A stretch of 64,000 nucleotides of DNA, from positions 124,001 to 188,000 of the forward strand of contig JAWZYV010001774.1 in NCBI GenBank assembly GCA_038373885.1, given 5' to 3'. Below are positions 46,010 to 57,509 of the stretch, one piece after another. The stretch comes from Cheiracanthium punctorium. Its lineage: Eukaryota > Arthropoda > Arachnida > Araneae > Cheiracanthiidae. Every line of letters begins with the position of its first letter. Position 1 is the stretch's first letter. The notes under the pieces were generated by a model that did not search any database, had not been told where the DNA came from, and saw only the letters and a program-made list of their open reading frames with translations. Both the position numbers and the translations under genes were made by a program.

Positions 46010-49000
46010 ACGGAAATGCACTTTTTAAGTAAGAGTGGCTACAGAAAATTTTAATTTATCTCATCTTGTTATATATTATCTTTCATTAAAAAAAACAATG
46101 ATAATAAATGGATTGTAGCTACTGCGCTTCCTCTGTGGCAGATTCAAGGGAGGGGCTACGAAAAACCCCCTCCCACCACCCAAAAGACATTGTGTAAGCG
46201 TAACACTTTGCTTCCTTGTAATGTTTGTTCAGCTCAATTTTAATTAGCGAAGCAGATACAGATTATTATCATTACTATTATTATTATTATTTTGATCTGT
46301 ATATGTTCTGTTAGTCTGTTCTAAAGAAAAATGGGCCAGGAGAATTGGCGCTAATAAAAGAGGTCGGCGCGGCGCCCTTTAACAATACATTTTAAAACAC
46401 TGCACATTAACAAAACTTTGAAATATTTTATATTTTACAAATTTACCTTTATACTTAAAAGATTTCCCACTGCATAATGGCCGTATATAAAAAGAGACTC
46501 TAATTCCAAAAAATTACATGCATACGGTTATTGTTATTTGCACGTAGTTCGGCATTTAAATGACTTAAAAGTGTATACGAAAGCATTATTAAAAGGAACA
46601 TTTTCAAAAGTTCTTCAAAACAAACCAGAGAAAAACAGAGAAACGTAACTTTTAAATAATGAATACGTAAACAATACATTTTAGATCATTAAAGTTAGGA
46701 ATATATCATAGAACACGACCGCCTTAGTAACTTCCCTTCCTTCCGTTGATAGAAGATTGTTATTTTTGGTGGGGAAAAGTAATTATATGTACTCAATTAT
46801 TGTTATCATAAAACCATGTCATGCAGCTCTTTTGATGTTCATGTTTTCGAATATCTGCATATATTGGCTTTTTGAAAATACGGTGAAGCGCTTGTTTTTC
46901 TTGTAATTTAAATATCATTACATTGTTTTATTTTCTGCTCAGATTTTTTCCAAGACGTATTTGAAAATCGGAACATTTTTCAAATTTTGTATTTATGCAC
47001 TAGATAGTTTTTTAATGGTATCTACCAAATATTTTCTTTTCAAACCAAATAATTACAACCAAAATGTAAACAAAAGAATTAAATAAAACAGCTAAGCTTT
47101 GTCAGAATGCTGTATGTTGATAGGTTCAGTCTTTTGTGCAAAAAATTTGAAAACGAAAAATGGGGGACTAAAAAATTAATACGAACGTATGTTAAACGAA
47201 CTAGTAAGCATACCTTTCCTTGCACAAAGCAAATTTCTATTGATTAGAGGTATTAGTCCATGGATTAAAAATTCATGAGACCATTTTCTTTAGAAAGAAT
47301 GAAGGACTTTGTTCATGAAATGACCATGATTAACAAGATGAAAGAAAGATTCTTTTTTTAAATTAAAAAGTTTTTAGCCTTTTTTTCTTTTTCAATTGTC
47401 AAATTGTAATATTTTTTAAATGTTCTTATTAGGAATGTTAATTTTTCTATTTTATGACGCAAATCTCTCATTTTGGTAATTTCAGAAGCAAAATTTCTTA
47501 CAGGATTAACCTATTCACTCTCACATTAGTAAAGACTCAACGGTGAAGACCCTGTTTCTTCAGCTAATCTTCGTCGAACATGTTAAACACGGATTCCAGA
47601 TTAGTTAAAAATGATAACTTGACCCTTGGGAAGAATTATGGGAACACTGCCGAGTTCTATCAATTTAAAAAAAATATTTAAAAAACACTAATTGAAGTAC
47701 GCGTTCTTTCTACGGGTAGAAGGCTTTTTTTTAACACTTGTAGTCGAAATTCATTCGATAGAAGTAGAATTTTCGAAATTACCAAATTGTTTCACTACCC
47801 AACGTTTCACTCCCAGCTAATCTAAATTAAAAAAACTATAAACTTCACTTTGCTTTCTTTGCAAACACTTGCAAACTTTGCAACAGTTTGCTTGTTGAGC
47901 TCTTTAGTTTAGCACGATAAGTTTCTAGATGTCAAATATCAGAAAAAAAATGCTTTCAACAAAAGGAATAATAAAACGTGAAATTTTAATTAATTAATTT
48001 CCTGCAGATAATATTTTGAATTGAGGAGAAAATGACTGTTCTTGAGGGTTTCTTTTTTCACGTTGAATATTTCGGCTGATTTGAAATGAGAATTTTCGTA
48101 ATTAGTCATCAGTGAAAAAGTTTTTACGTCACAGCCTGCCACCGTAATTGGCTTTCTAATGCATTTTTAAACCCGTGACATCAAAATGGCATAATCTCAT
48201 TTGCAACATCTAAATTTCTTACTCTATCGTAAATTAAGGAAGTTTTGTAGGCTTTCAAATTACGAGAACTCCCATAAATCGAGAAAAGGGTGGATTTTCA
48301 AATTTTTAAAGTTGAATATATTTGTATCTTTTTTTATCAATATACTCAAATTTTTTACTACAAATTTTTGACAAGCTCTCACATGCGAACGCAATGACTG
48401 GCAACAGAAGTTCAGCTGCGTTTCACATGTGTGTGTGTGCATAAAGTGTCAGTTTTTGGCAATGCATGCACTGCTCCAGCGCTGTTAAGGGCCTTCGTAT
48501 GCGCTGAGCATTTTGCAATGGGGAAAAAGTGGACGTTGCTGTTTGGAAATTTCCAGTTTCTGTACGTATAATGGTCAGGTCTGCTCTTTTGGAAGGGATA
48601 CTAGTTCCATAGTACCCTGGACAACAGTTTTCTTTTTTTTTTCGGGGGGGGGGGGGCGTTAGACGGTGAAGCTGTTTAAAAAATCATAGAAAAAAATCTT
48701 AATATATTTTATTTTAAACTCTGTAGATTTATATCTCGCCGAAATATTTCTTGAGGAATAATTTTATTCTTCCCCTCAACGGGTTTACTAAAGGGTTGTG
48801 CCTCCTCCCCCAAAAATATATTAAACTGCAGCAAACGGGAAACAAAAAAAGAATGTTGCATTCTCCCCTTATCGTTTCTAGCTGCAGTTCTACTGCATAT
48901 AAATTTTATACAAATTTCAAATTACTAAGTTTACATTGAAATTTAAAAATTCATTTACAAGTTATACTAAAAAGTATAACATCACATATATATATGTATT

Positions 49001-49985
49001 TTGAAAGTACTCATTTTGGAGTATTTAACTGCGAAAGAAAGAGAAAGCGGCGGTGGGAACAGGCACTAAGTGTGCCCGGCATAAAAATTGGTACTGGGCC
49101 CAATTACAGGTAGCGGTGGACCTGATAACGGTAACCGCGAGTAACACTTTGTTGCTGTCAACGGAATTCCGAGCTCAAACCACTGAATAACAAATATTTA
49201 AAATCTTATCTTGATTGGTTGAACGGAACGGCCGCTGGTGGTCCATATATCAGCAAAGTTTCTTTTTTTTTATGAACCGCCTTGTACTTTTTAACTTTGA
49301 AGTAAAAATAAATAAATTATCCTAACCAATTTTAATTACTAAAAGAGATGCATGTTTAGTGCAGTGGAATCTGGAATTCATTAGCCCGAAACGGGTTAAT
49401 AGCACAGTTAAGGAATGAATCTGTTAAAGAACTGAAAACAAAATTCATGTGAGGAAAACAGCGATACACTCGTACTTAGATTCTTGATAAGAATAAACAT
49501 ATCCATAATTGTGCTAGGTCACGAATTTGGCTGTGTTTACTTTAGCAATCCAAGAATGAATAGGAAAGCAAAGACTTTAAAAGCTTCACGTGGGTAAGAA
49601 GTTCAAAAGAATCTTTACCTGATGTTTTCAACTGCTATTAAACGTATTTGCATTTCCAGCTTGACATATATATATATATCACGATATACTATTTGTCACA
49701 TTTATTTCAAACATTAAACATCATACTTCATACCCATTTCCCACCGAAAAATACATACTATTTTGTGACTAATAATTATAGCTTTTCAGATAAGAATGCT
49801 GTTTAACTTTCTAAAGTAACATACATTTACAGCCGACCTTGACATTTTCAGAAAAGAACAAAAATAGTATCTTTTCTCACACGTGCCACCGAAGACAGAT
49901 CATTCCAGTTAATAAAACAAAATTATTTTAGCGAGACTACAATAAAAAAAATTGAAGAAAAAGGTTTTGCAGAATTAAACGCTGA
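46010..49985. other. Intron 5 sequence, no supported gene
   Basis: About 4 kb of mostly unique AT-rich DNA. A partial hairpin-like 'attgaagtacgcgttctttctacgggtag' at 47689-47717 resembles a mutated Helitron 3' end. A G run lies at 48643-48656. No exon was recognised, although a cassette exon within the lipase intron cannot be excluded. Confidence 0.4.
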
Positions 49986-49989
49986 AAAA

Positions 49990-50165
49990 ATAAACCTTCG
50001 CCATCGCTTGATTAACTACCGGCAACATGACAGTCAATAATCTCCAATCGTGTATTACAGAGCCAAAGAACTGCTTAACACGCGATTGGTTATTATCGAT
50101 CTCCATGGTACTGGTAGTTAAATCGAGCAATGGCAACGACTGCACTTTTTCAGCATTGGGCCGTT
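49990..50165. repeat. Degraded TTAA-MITE fragment
   Basis: 'cgccatcgcttgattaactacc' and 'ctggtagttaaatcgagcaatggcaacg...cagcattggg' match the inner parts of copies P2-P4 with many changes. Confidence 0.65.
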
Positions 50166-50240
50166 TAGCAATCTATGCTGTTCTTCTATGTTGATGGGAA
50201 CAGAGAACCTCCACAATCTGTAGAACTCCCGAAAGGCTAA

Positions 50241-50691
50241 CCTTTGAGGCGCAACCCTTTCCCAATGCTGAAAAAAGGGCAGCCGTTGCCATCGCTCGAC
50301 TTACTGCTGGCGACGACAGCTGGCTGTGCGACACAGCCAGCTATCGTCAAAAAAGGGTCTCTCGATCTGTGACATGCGATGAACGTTTCGATCGTCCGCC
50401 ATATTGCTGGTAGTTAAGTCGAGCGATGGCAACGGCTGCCCTTTTTTCAGCATTGGGCAATCTGTCCAGCTATTCTCGCATTCTTCCATTTTTCAGCAGA
50501 TGTCAGTGCTGTTAAAAATAATCGTGACGATTTTTTTACGGGAAATGACGTGCTAAAAAGTAAAGGATTCTCGTAGAGCTGTGTCACCCGCAACAATTTT
50601 TATAGAAATCAAATCTATTCTTCGTGATTGGCAACAGTCAAAATGTCAGAGTTTTGGCGTTCCCAGAGCGGGAACACTGCGCGTTAAAGGG
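50241..50691 (-). mobile_element. TTAA-type MITE, copy P4 (217 bp before exon 6)
   Basis: 451 bp in reverse orientation: CCTTTGAGGCGCAACCC at the left, GCGTTAAAGGG at the right followed by TTAA (50692-50695). The left flank is CTAA. The central palindrome is present around 50315-50350. Confidence 0.88.
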
Positions 50692-50775
50692 TTAACGTTC
50701 ATAGCTTGATATACATTATTGAATGAATGAATACATTTTTGTTGAATCAACAAAATTTTATTAAATTAGATTAAA

Positions 50776-50808
<33 letters not shown>

Positions 50809-50908
50809 GTTCATATACTGAAGTACGAGATATACTTTCTCCAGTACAAGATGCACTTTCATTGCTCATTTCAAATGCAAAGTGAATACGAATATCTTTT
50901 ATTTTCAG

Positions 50909-51249
50909 AATTCGACTTCATTCGAAATTTGTGCAGCCACTTCAGATCAGTTCACCTGTTCATATCCTCCATCTTGGAGGATCACTGCAAATTCACAGGA
51001 ACGCCTTGTGAAGATTACAGATCCTTCCTGTCTGGAAAATGCGACGATCGCTACTGGTGGAGGAGCCTCTTTGACGTTGGTTCTTACTCAAAGAAAGCTA
51101 TAATGGGTTTCGATGCAGAATTGAATCATGCTCCGTATCAAAACTACAATTATTCCCCTGTGAAGTTACAGTACTACTTAAGAACCAATGCTGTGCCTCC
51201 ATTTTGTATAGGAAACCAAAACAAGCGCGTATATTCTGAAAATTACTAA
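50909..51249 (+). CDS. Lipase terminal exon: catalytic His and C-terminus
   Basis: The exon has two bases of a split codon, 112 codons and a TAA stop. The acceptor is ttttattttcag. It begins EFDFIRNL, then LCSHFRS. The His in this C-x-H-x-R-S context is the family's catalytic histidine. Further conserved cysteines follow in HCKFTGTPCEDY and GKCDD, and one near the end in PPFC. The protein stops about 20 residues after the position where vertebrate enzymes would continue into a PLAT domain, and no PLAT-like sequence follows before the stop. Joined to exon 5, only 16 residues lie between the two lid cysteines. An ATG-led ORF in another frame overlaps and is a shadow. Confidence 0.93.
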
Positions 51250-51621
51250 TGCGGCTGTAAATGTATTTGTTTTTCTTTCTTTTAACTTACAAATTAATAC
51301 ATTTACGGAATATAAAATTTTATGTTTCCACTCTAAAACGAAAAGGGTGGTATGATTTGCCTTCGGGAGATTTGTGCATATATATTGTCACGTCTTCTCT
51401 TCCATCAACATACAACCCATTAAAATCTTTCAGATGGCTACAGTATTAAGTACAAGGAAGTAATGTGATCGCGAAAAATTTCGGTATACAGATTTCGATG
51501 AAGTATTCGATTTTGACTACCTCTAAATTTACTTTTAACAGTTATTACAAGACATCTCATCGTACCCATGCATGTATGTTCATATAAATGCATGTACAAT
51601 CCATTTTGACCATTTTTCCCT

Positions 51622-51651
51622 GACGTCTGCACGTACGCACGTGCAGATGTC
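51622..51651. repeat. 13-bp-stem palindrome with 'acgc' loop
   Basis: GACGTCTGCACGT and ACGTGCAGATGTC flank ACGC, with one mismatch. In the putative 3' UTR of the lipase gene. Confidence 0.75.
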
Positions 51652-51820
51652 ACTAAATTCAATAGTATTCTGTATGCTGATTAGCTATTCGGAATTTCAG
51701 ATATCAATCCGATGGATTATTTTTATCGATATTGCTATAACCATCTTGAAATGTCACTTGAAATGGGTTAAAAATATACCACAAATTTAATTTTTTTAAT
51801 GCATAGACAAGAGGTAAATC

Positions 51821-51826
51821 AATAAA
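51821..51826 (+). promoter_or_regulatory. Possible polyadenylation signal of the lipase gene
   Basis: AATAAA occurs about 570 bp after the lipase stop codon in otherwise repeat-poor sequence. It is the first clear canonical hexamer I noticed downstream. AATAAA is common by chance in AT-rich DNA, so this is tentative. Confidence 0.3.
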
Positions 51827-52254
51827 TAGAAGAAGCACATAATGTATCTAATCTAGTATAAAGTGTCTTATAAATCGATATCGAAGTCTGGTCTTTCTTT
51901 ATTTGTTTGATGAAAGAGCTTTTACGTAATTATTTCGATAGCCTATTCAGAGCAAATTCAAACTATGGCAAACATATTTATCTCGTTCGATCATTCTTAA
52001 ACGGCATTGAGCTGTTCAATGCTTTCTCATGAGTCAAAACTTTAAAAGAAATTTTGTTAGAACTTTAAAAAAAAAAAATTAAACCATAGATTGGCAAAAT
52101 AATTTTTCAAGTGGTCTCACATCATCCATTTACTACTTGAATAATTAGGTAGTGTCTGACATTGGACAGTTTAGCGCGTTTCTCAGAGCATTTTATAGTA
52201 ACAAAACATGACAAAAATGATATATTAAAATGATGTATTTAAAAATAATAATAT

Positions 52255-53330
52255 AAAAAAAGTAAGAAAATCTGAAACACTTTCAGATTTTAAATACGCA
52301 CTAAAGTACTACATATATTGAAAGCGTATCACAATTTATGCGTCCTCCTTATTTTTCTTCTTTATTCCATTAAGTTGGAAAGTGTATCATTATTCATGAG
52401 TGTGCCATATTTTTCTTCCTTGTTTCATAAAATCCATCTTTGGAATCGAAATCTATTTTACAATTGCTTACTAAAACTTTTTACATTCTTCGCCGAGTAT
52501 ATTTCAACTGTACTTCACCGTTTTAAATATTGTTTTGAATGTGCATCATAATCCATGAGTATGCTGTGTTTGTCTTTCTTGGGTTGATTCCTACTTTGAC
52601 ACCTCGACTCTCGCTAAGAGGGCAATAATTAAACACATGCAGTTACCATGACGATTTTTTGTGTTTATGTGGCAACCGCAATTTAGATTTAAAATGGCGA
52701 TTTGGAACAACATGTAAGTACAGTATTCCATTACTTGTTTATTTATTTTGCGTTGGCAATAAATGTAGTTTTAATAATTAATTGTCTTCAAATTCCTTAA
52801 CTGATGTGTTTATTGCTAATTTGTTGGCTTTAGCTTTCATCTAGTTCTTCTGAGAGCATTGAAACTTGTTGCATGTGAAACTCCTTGAGACCTATCATTG
52901 CAAAGCTCGTCAAAGTGTGGCGATTTTTTAAGTTGGCGAAAGTGGGGGCATTAAAATAGGAATCAATTCTTTCTTGTACCATAAAACGCATCTTTGGAAC
53001 GGAAATCTATCTTAAAACCAGCTACTAAAAACGTTTTACAACCTTCGCCAAGCATAATCCAACTATCCTCTACCATTTTAAATACTATTTGGAAAGTGTA
53101 TCATAATCTATGAGTGCACCGTATTTGTCTTGTTTGTCCCATAAAACACGTCTTCGGAACTGAAATTTATATTAAAATCGCTGACCAAAACTGTTTTATA
53201 ATTTTCAGTAGGCATTTTCTAACTATACTCGTAATATATTTATAATAAATTGTCGCGTTTTGGCACCGAACTTAGCAATCAGTTATCAAAAATTGCAAAC
53301 CTTGTGCGACTTTCAACATTTTATTAACGC
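52255..53330 (-). repeat. Tandem relics of family E, inverted
   Basis: Three or so units contain 'ttggaaagtgtatcat(t/a)', 'ttcataaaa' and 'ttcttcgccgagtat'. On the minus strand they match 21.3-21.7 kb and 35.4-35.8 kb. The end ('gcgactttcaacattttatt') matches the reverse complement of 35395-35415. Confidence 0.6.
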
Positions 53331-53372
53331 CCCCCCCACCCCCTCCATGTTATCTTGCAAACACATCTGAAA

Positions 53373-53578
53373 AGTTAAAGTTTTTTATTTGGGAATACCT
53401 TATTCCCCCGTAAACGATATATATTTCGGTTACACACATAACCATCATCAGTCGTTTCTGGATCTCACACTCCAGACACTCTGGATCTCACACCACATCC
53501 TCTCACTGGTTATGTGTGTAACCGAAATATATATCGTTTACGGGGGAATAAGGTATTCCCAAATAAAAAACTTTAACT
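53373..53578. repeat. Perfect 72-bp inverted repeat with 62-bp loop
   Basis: Bases 53373-53444 are exactly reverse-complementary to 53507-53578. The loop carries a tandem 'ctggatctcacac'. A direct repeat ACATCTGAAAAG lies at 53363 and 53621, so the hairpin may belong to an inserted unit of about 246 bp. Confidence 0.95.
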
Positions 53579-53999
53579 GATTAATCCGCCGTATTAAATA
53601 ATGTTTTATATGTTTTTATTACATCTGAAAAGATCTTCATAGTGACAGTTCATATCTACAAAACCTGTCTACAAGGTCGCGTAGACAATACATAGACAAA
53701 ATTCTGGGATCGAGCAAAATAGCACCCTAGTGCTAACAAAAATGCGTAGGCAAATGTCTGGGATTGGGCGAAATAGCACCCTAGCCCTAAAATATAGCTA
53801 GGTCAGTAAGTCCAATACTTAAACGTTCTTTCCAACAGAGGCAAGTTGGTAACAAACGCACGTAGAAAGTTTATCCCAGTCTTTTAAATATTTGTGATCA
53901 CCAGTCAGAATCCATAAGACTAGGACAGCTGCTAGGTGGGCTAGAAGAGACCGAGGGAGGCAGTGATGACGGTTCGCAAGGCTTTGGAACCATGTGGTC

Positions 54000-54275
54000 T
54001 CCAGTTTCATTACGGTCTATGGGCAGTCATTCTTTAAAGCGTAATTTAGAGATATTCGGGTATTTCAAACGAAACAGAATTGATATATGTTATTAAGGAT
54101 TACAACATAGAGCTGTCCACCAAGAACATTGCGTCTATCATTTACATATCTTCTAGAAGAGTCCTCGAAAGGACTCCAATGCATTGCTGTCAGTAGGAGT
54201 TTTACAGACACTCATACATTTCAAGCACAGTACCATCCCACTTTATAGTTAGCTAATGGTCCAACAACAATCGTG
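54000..54275 (+). repeat. Diverged dispersed repeat, partner at 59.9 kb
   Basis: Shares 'gggcagtcattctttaaag', 'tgttattaaggattacaa' and 'taatggtcc(a/g)acaac' with 59900-60180. Confidence 0.75.
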
Positions 54276-54587
54276 CGTCTCTCCTAAAAATTGTGCCACA
54301 TGTTGCCAAGCATGGCGATTTTTGAAGATAATCGCCAAATAAGATATGAAAAAATATTTTGAAAAATGAACTTAGCTCTGCGGTATTTTCATTTTTTGGA
54401 AGGAAATAAAACATTTCCAATGTGATGTCATTAAATTATGGCTGAATTGGAAGTATTGAAAATCCGTACTTATCCTCTAACTAACCGATTTACACGTCAG
54501 AAACCCTTAAAAAAATCCTACTCCCAAGGTTAACCCCCCTGCGTTTGGTATTTAATTTTAGCTTTCTTGTTTTTCATATTTTTAAAA

Positions 54588-54781
54588 CACTAGGGGCCAA
54601 GGCCTCTAGGCTCGCAGCACTCGCTTTTCTCATGAGGTATTCGCCCTCTAATGAGGCTTATACGTAAAAAAGGCAAAATTTCAACAAACAAAACCCAAAG
54701 GTTGGATCAGATAAAATGTTACCGAGCTACACATTGCTTGGTTCTTGCATGTTGCTTGGAACATAAAAATTTAAACTTCGC
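54588..54781 (-). repeat. Inverted partner of the repeat at 290-486
   Basis: 'actaggggccaaggcc' and 'ctacacattgcttggttctt' match the reverse complement of the copy at the left edge of the window. Confidence 0.75.
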
Positions 54782-54789
54782 ACTATTTT

Positions 54790-56300
54790 TAACTATGTGA
54801 AACCCATGCACCTTGCGTATTAGCCAATTATGGCGAATTTTCATAATTTGGCGAATTGCGTATATGTATAGTTAAGAATTAGCTCTAAGAAAACAGTTCT
54901 TCATATGTTTTCTTTGTTAAAATCATACGGAACAGCTAAGAAAGGTTGCCTTGCCACCAATAGCGACTTTTCATTATTTGGCAATTTACACATGCTCACA
55001 ACCTATAATTGCTGCTCCTTTAAGGTTCCCGGAAAACCGTTATCCATATTTTCATATACATAATCCTTTGCAGATTGGTGTACTTAGTACCACGAATTAT
55101 ACCATCTCGCTGCGCTGGCAAATATCCAAAGTGTACTATAACTGCTATAATGGCATAGTTAACGCCGCCAAATATTTCTACTGGTAGCAAATACTCCAGC
55201 TGGACCGAACCGGCTTTAAAATAATCTACATTTTAATAATTTTTCATTTTCAAGATATTAGGTTCTAACATTTTTGAACTCGCGGTTTAGATTCGCCCTG
55301 CTTGGAAAGATATCATTTTGCCACATCGTACCTAATGCCAAGATGGCTCTTTTAAAGTAAGTTAGGATTAGCTATTCTGCTTTAGAAAAATGAATAATCG
55401 CTAATTCTAAACTCCTGTTGCAAAAGCGAACTTACTATTTGAAAATTGCCAACTTTGTGTAATACACTTTGAGTTATTTATTTCATGTACTTTTTAATTT
55501 GACGTAAAATGGGTGTAATTCTACTTCATGTTTGTCAATTTCACGCGATTTTACATACTTGGAATTGCTTTGTTACAAAGGAATGAATGTCTTTTTGCCA
55601 AATCTGGCAACCATTATGTTTTATTTTTTCAGTTTTTTATTAATATCTTCTAAAATAATTCTTTTTTCGAAATTTAAGTCAGCTTCCTCGGAATTTTCTG
55701 AATCCGTGGACATGTTTCTCGAAATTCAAATCCCCACGGTTTGGGAGAAGATAGTCCAGCAAGATCTTGACAGCGGCAACGGAGACAGCGGCCGTTACCC
55801 TTTTTTTTTTTTTTTTTTTAGAATAGAGAAATACATTTTATAAATGAAGAATTTTTCAATGTATCCATATCTACTAAACCTTTTCGATAATTTTTTTCGC
55901 TAAGAACGTTTGCGATGAATATGATGTCAGTGAATTTGGCTTGTAGTTTGCACTTACCACTCGCCAAATACGGCAATAAAACATCAAATCTAGCCTCACG
56001 GCGAATCTTCGTGTCACAAGTCATACGGTGCATCCCATAGTTCATCCTTTCCTCGCATTTCCAACGGGATTGGATTGGCGATGCTGTGGTATAATTCTAC
56101 TCCGGTAGGAACTCAGCTTTATGTGTGTAATTTCTCAACGCTTTCAGACCTGATCAAAAAATTTATCTTTGCATTCAAAAATATTTTTTTATAATAGTAG
56201 AGATTAAATTAATCAATAAAATAAAGTAAAAATACCTGATTATTAAATATTGAAGGAAAATTGGTTTTCCTTTATGTGCACGAAGTGGGAAATCCATCCT
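54790..56300. other. Downstream intergenic, no supported gene
   Basis: Mostly unique. 'gtttagattcgccctg' at 55287 is a lone MITE end of the 32376 family. A GC-richer open stretch at 55680-55800 ends in a T run and is not assignable. Confidence 0.4.
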
Positions 56301-56310
56301 GTACAGATAT

Positions 56311-56318
56311 GTATATAT

Positions 56319-56363
<45 letters not shown>

Positions 56364-56467
56364 TACTTATACGTAATAATAGATATATATAATAAATATA
56401 ATAAATAATATATGTAATAAGATATATATTAATATACATAGCAATACATACATACATATATATAATA

Positions 56468-56505
<38 letters not shown>
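56311..56505. repeat. (TA)n microsatellite
   Basis: Two long AT dinucleotide runs separated by AT-rich sequence. The ORFs on the minus strand are repeat read-through (Ile/Tyr only). Confidence 0.9.
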
Positions 56506-56506
<1 letters not shown>

Positions 56507-57400
56507 TAATTCTTGTGTCCTCAGTTGTGGTCCAAGATTCTGAAAATTTTAAACGTAAAAAAAATTGAATTTCTGCGACCGGTAGACTTAATTTTACAAG
56601 TGTGGGAAGAATCATTCGCGTATCGCGTTCTATAAATTTTAAATGTTGCAAATGGAAAATAATCAAGGGGGTGTTTCCACCATTCTCGTTCTTTTAACGA
56701 ATCAAAAGCTGACGATATCACCTTTTTCATTCTTCCAAAATAACAATCTCGATAGTCTGACACGATAAAATGGGCATCTTGAAAATGTTTTAAGCTTCTG
56801 TTTTCAAATTTTCAATAAATGCAATAATCGCGTGACCGAAGCCTACGAAAGCTACACCGAGGAAATAATTGTATTTAAACCTTTGCCATAATGTGATATT
56901 TCAGACGAAAGAAAAGAAATCGATGAATGATATGAGCACTCACTATCGACATTCACAAACAGACGCTCCTCGGCCATTCAATGGAGTAAAAGCATTTCAC
57001 CTGGGGAAATGGGGCTATCTCAGCAATTTGTCACCAGCGTACACATCGTAACACTTACGCTAGTTTTTACTTCTAAAGTAGCCCTTGCTTCATCATGGTG
57101 AGTAGTAGCATATTATTTTTTTTTTTTGTGTGTGTTCACTTATTAGAATGTTTCGCAAAAATTGTGAAAGGAGCGAAAAGAAAATATTTTTTGATAAATG
57201 GGCAGGGGGGGGGGATATCGGGATATATCCTCCCCCGAAATTTTTGGATTAGTGATGAAATTCCGTCTATTTATACACATATAAGTTCATATCCTCCCCC
57301 CCGAAAATTTTTCCTGGCTACGCGCCTGTTCATGGGTGTTCAACTTTTTCAAATATTGCAATTTAAATATGTCTAAACTATAATATTATTCTCACAGATT

Positions 57401-57500
57401 TAGGAATGGACGCGAGACGATTTTTTGCGAGACGAGACACAGCTTTTAGTCTATTTTGCTGGACGCGAGACTCCAATTTTCCGTCTCGCTTCCATCCCTA
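57401..57500. mobile_element. hAT-type MITE, GGACGCGAGACG ends, copy 1
   Basis: 100 bp; ends TAGGAATGGACGCGAGACG and CGTCTCGCTTCCATCCCTA; flanks cacagatt and cacaggct (6 of 8). It contains one 'gcgagacgagaca' unit. Confidence 0.85.
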
Positions 57501-57509
57501 CACAGGCTT

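Larger units (their letters stand above)
13350..51249 (+). other. Pancreatic-lipase-family gene, spliced locus (six exons visible)
   Basis: Six ORF segments join in frame through GT-AG introns into 360 complete codons plus a stop. The product is a secreted alpha/beta-hydrolase lipase that should cleave acyl-glycerols or phospholipids outside the cell. The order of family landmarks is correct: N-terminal CFQDLGCY, TKVVIHGF, YNVILVDW, the nucleophile motif GHSLG, GLDPAG with the catalytic Asp, HMNFYPNGG, then LCSHFRS with the catalytic His, and a Cys-rich end. The length fits lipases that lack the C-terminal PLAT domain. Introns are about 15.4, 3.6, 1.4, 7.9 and 8.5 kb. The start codon and signal peptide are missing because the first visible exon opens mid-codon. 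The identification rests on motifs read by eye. The exact substrate class is not decided by the sequence. Confidence 0.93.

Noticed and set aside
51572..51790. 72-aa ORF downstream of the lipase
   Set aside because: It reads across a palindrome; no family motif, and an ORF on the opposite strand mirrors it.
56272..56666. Membrane-protein-like ORFs rich in Ile and Tyr
   Set aside because: They are translations of (TA)n microsatellite.
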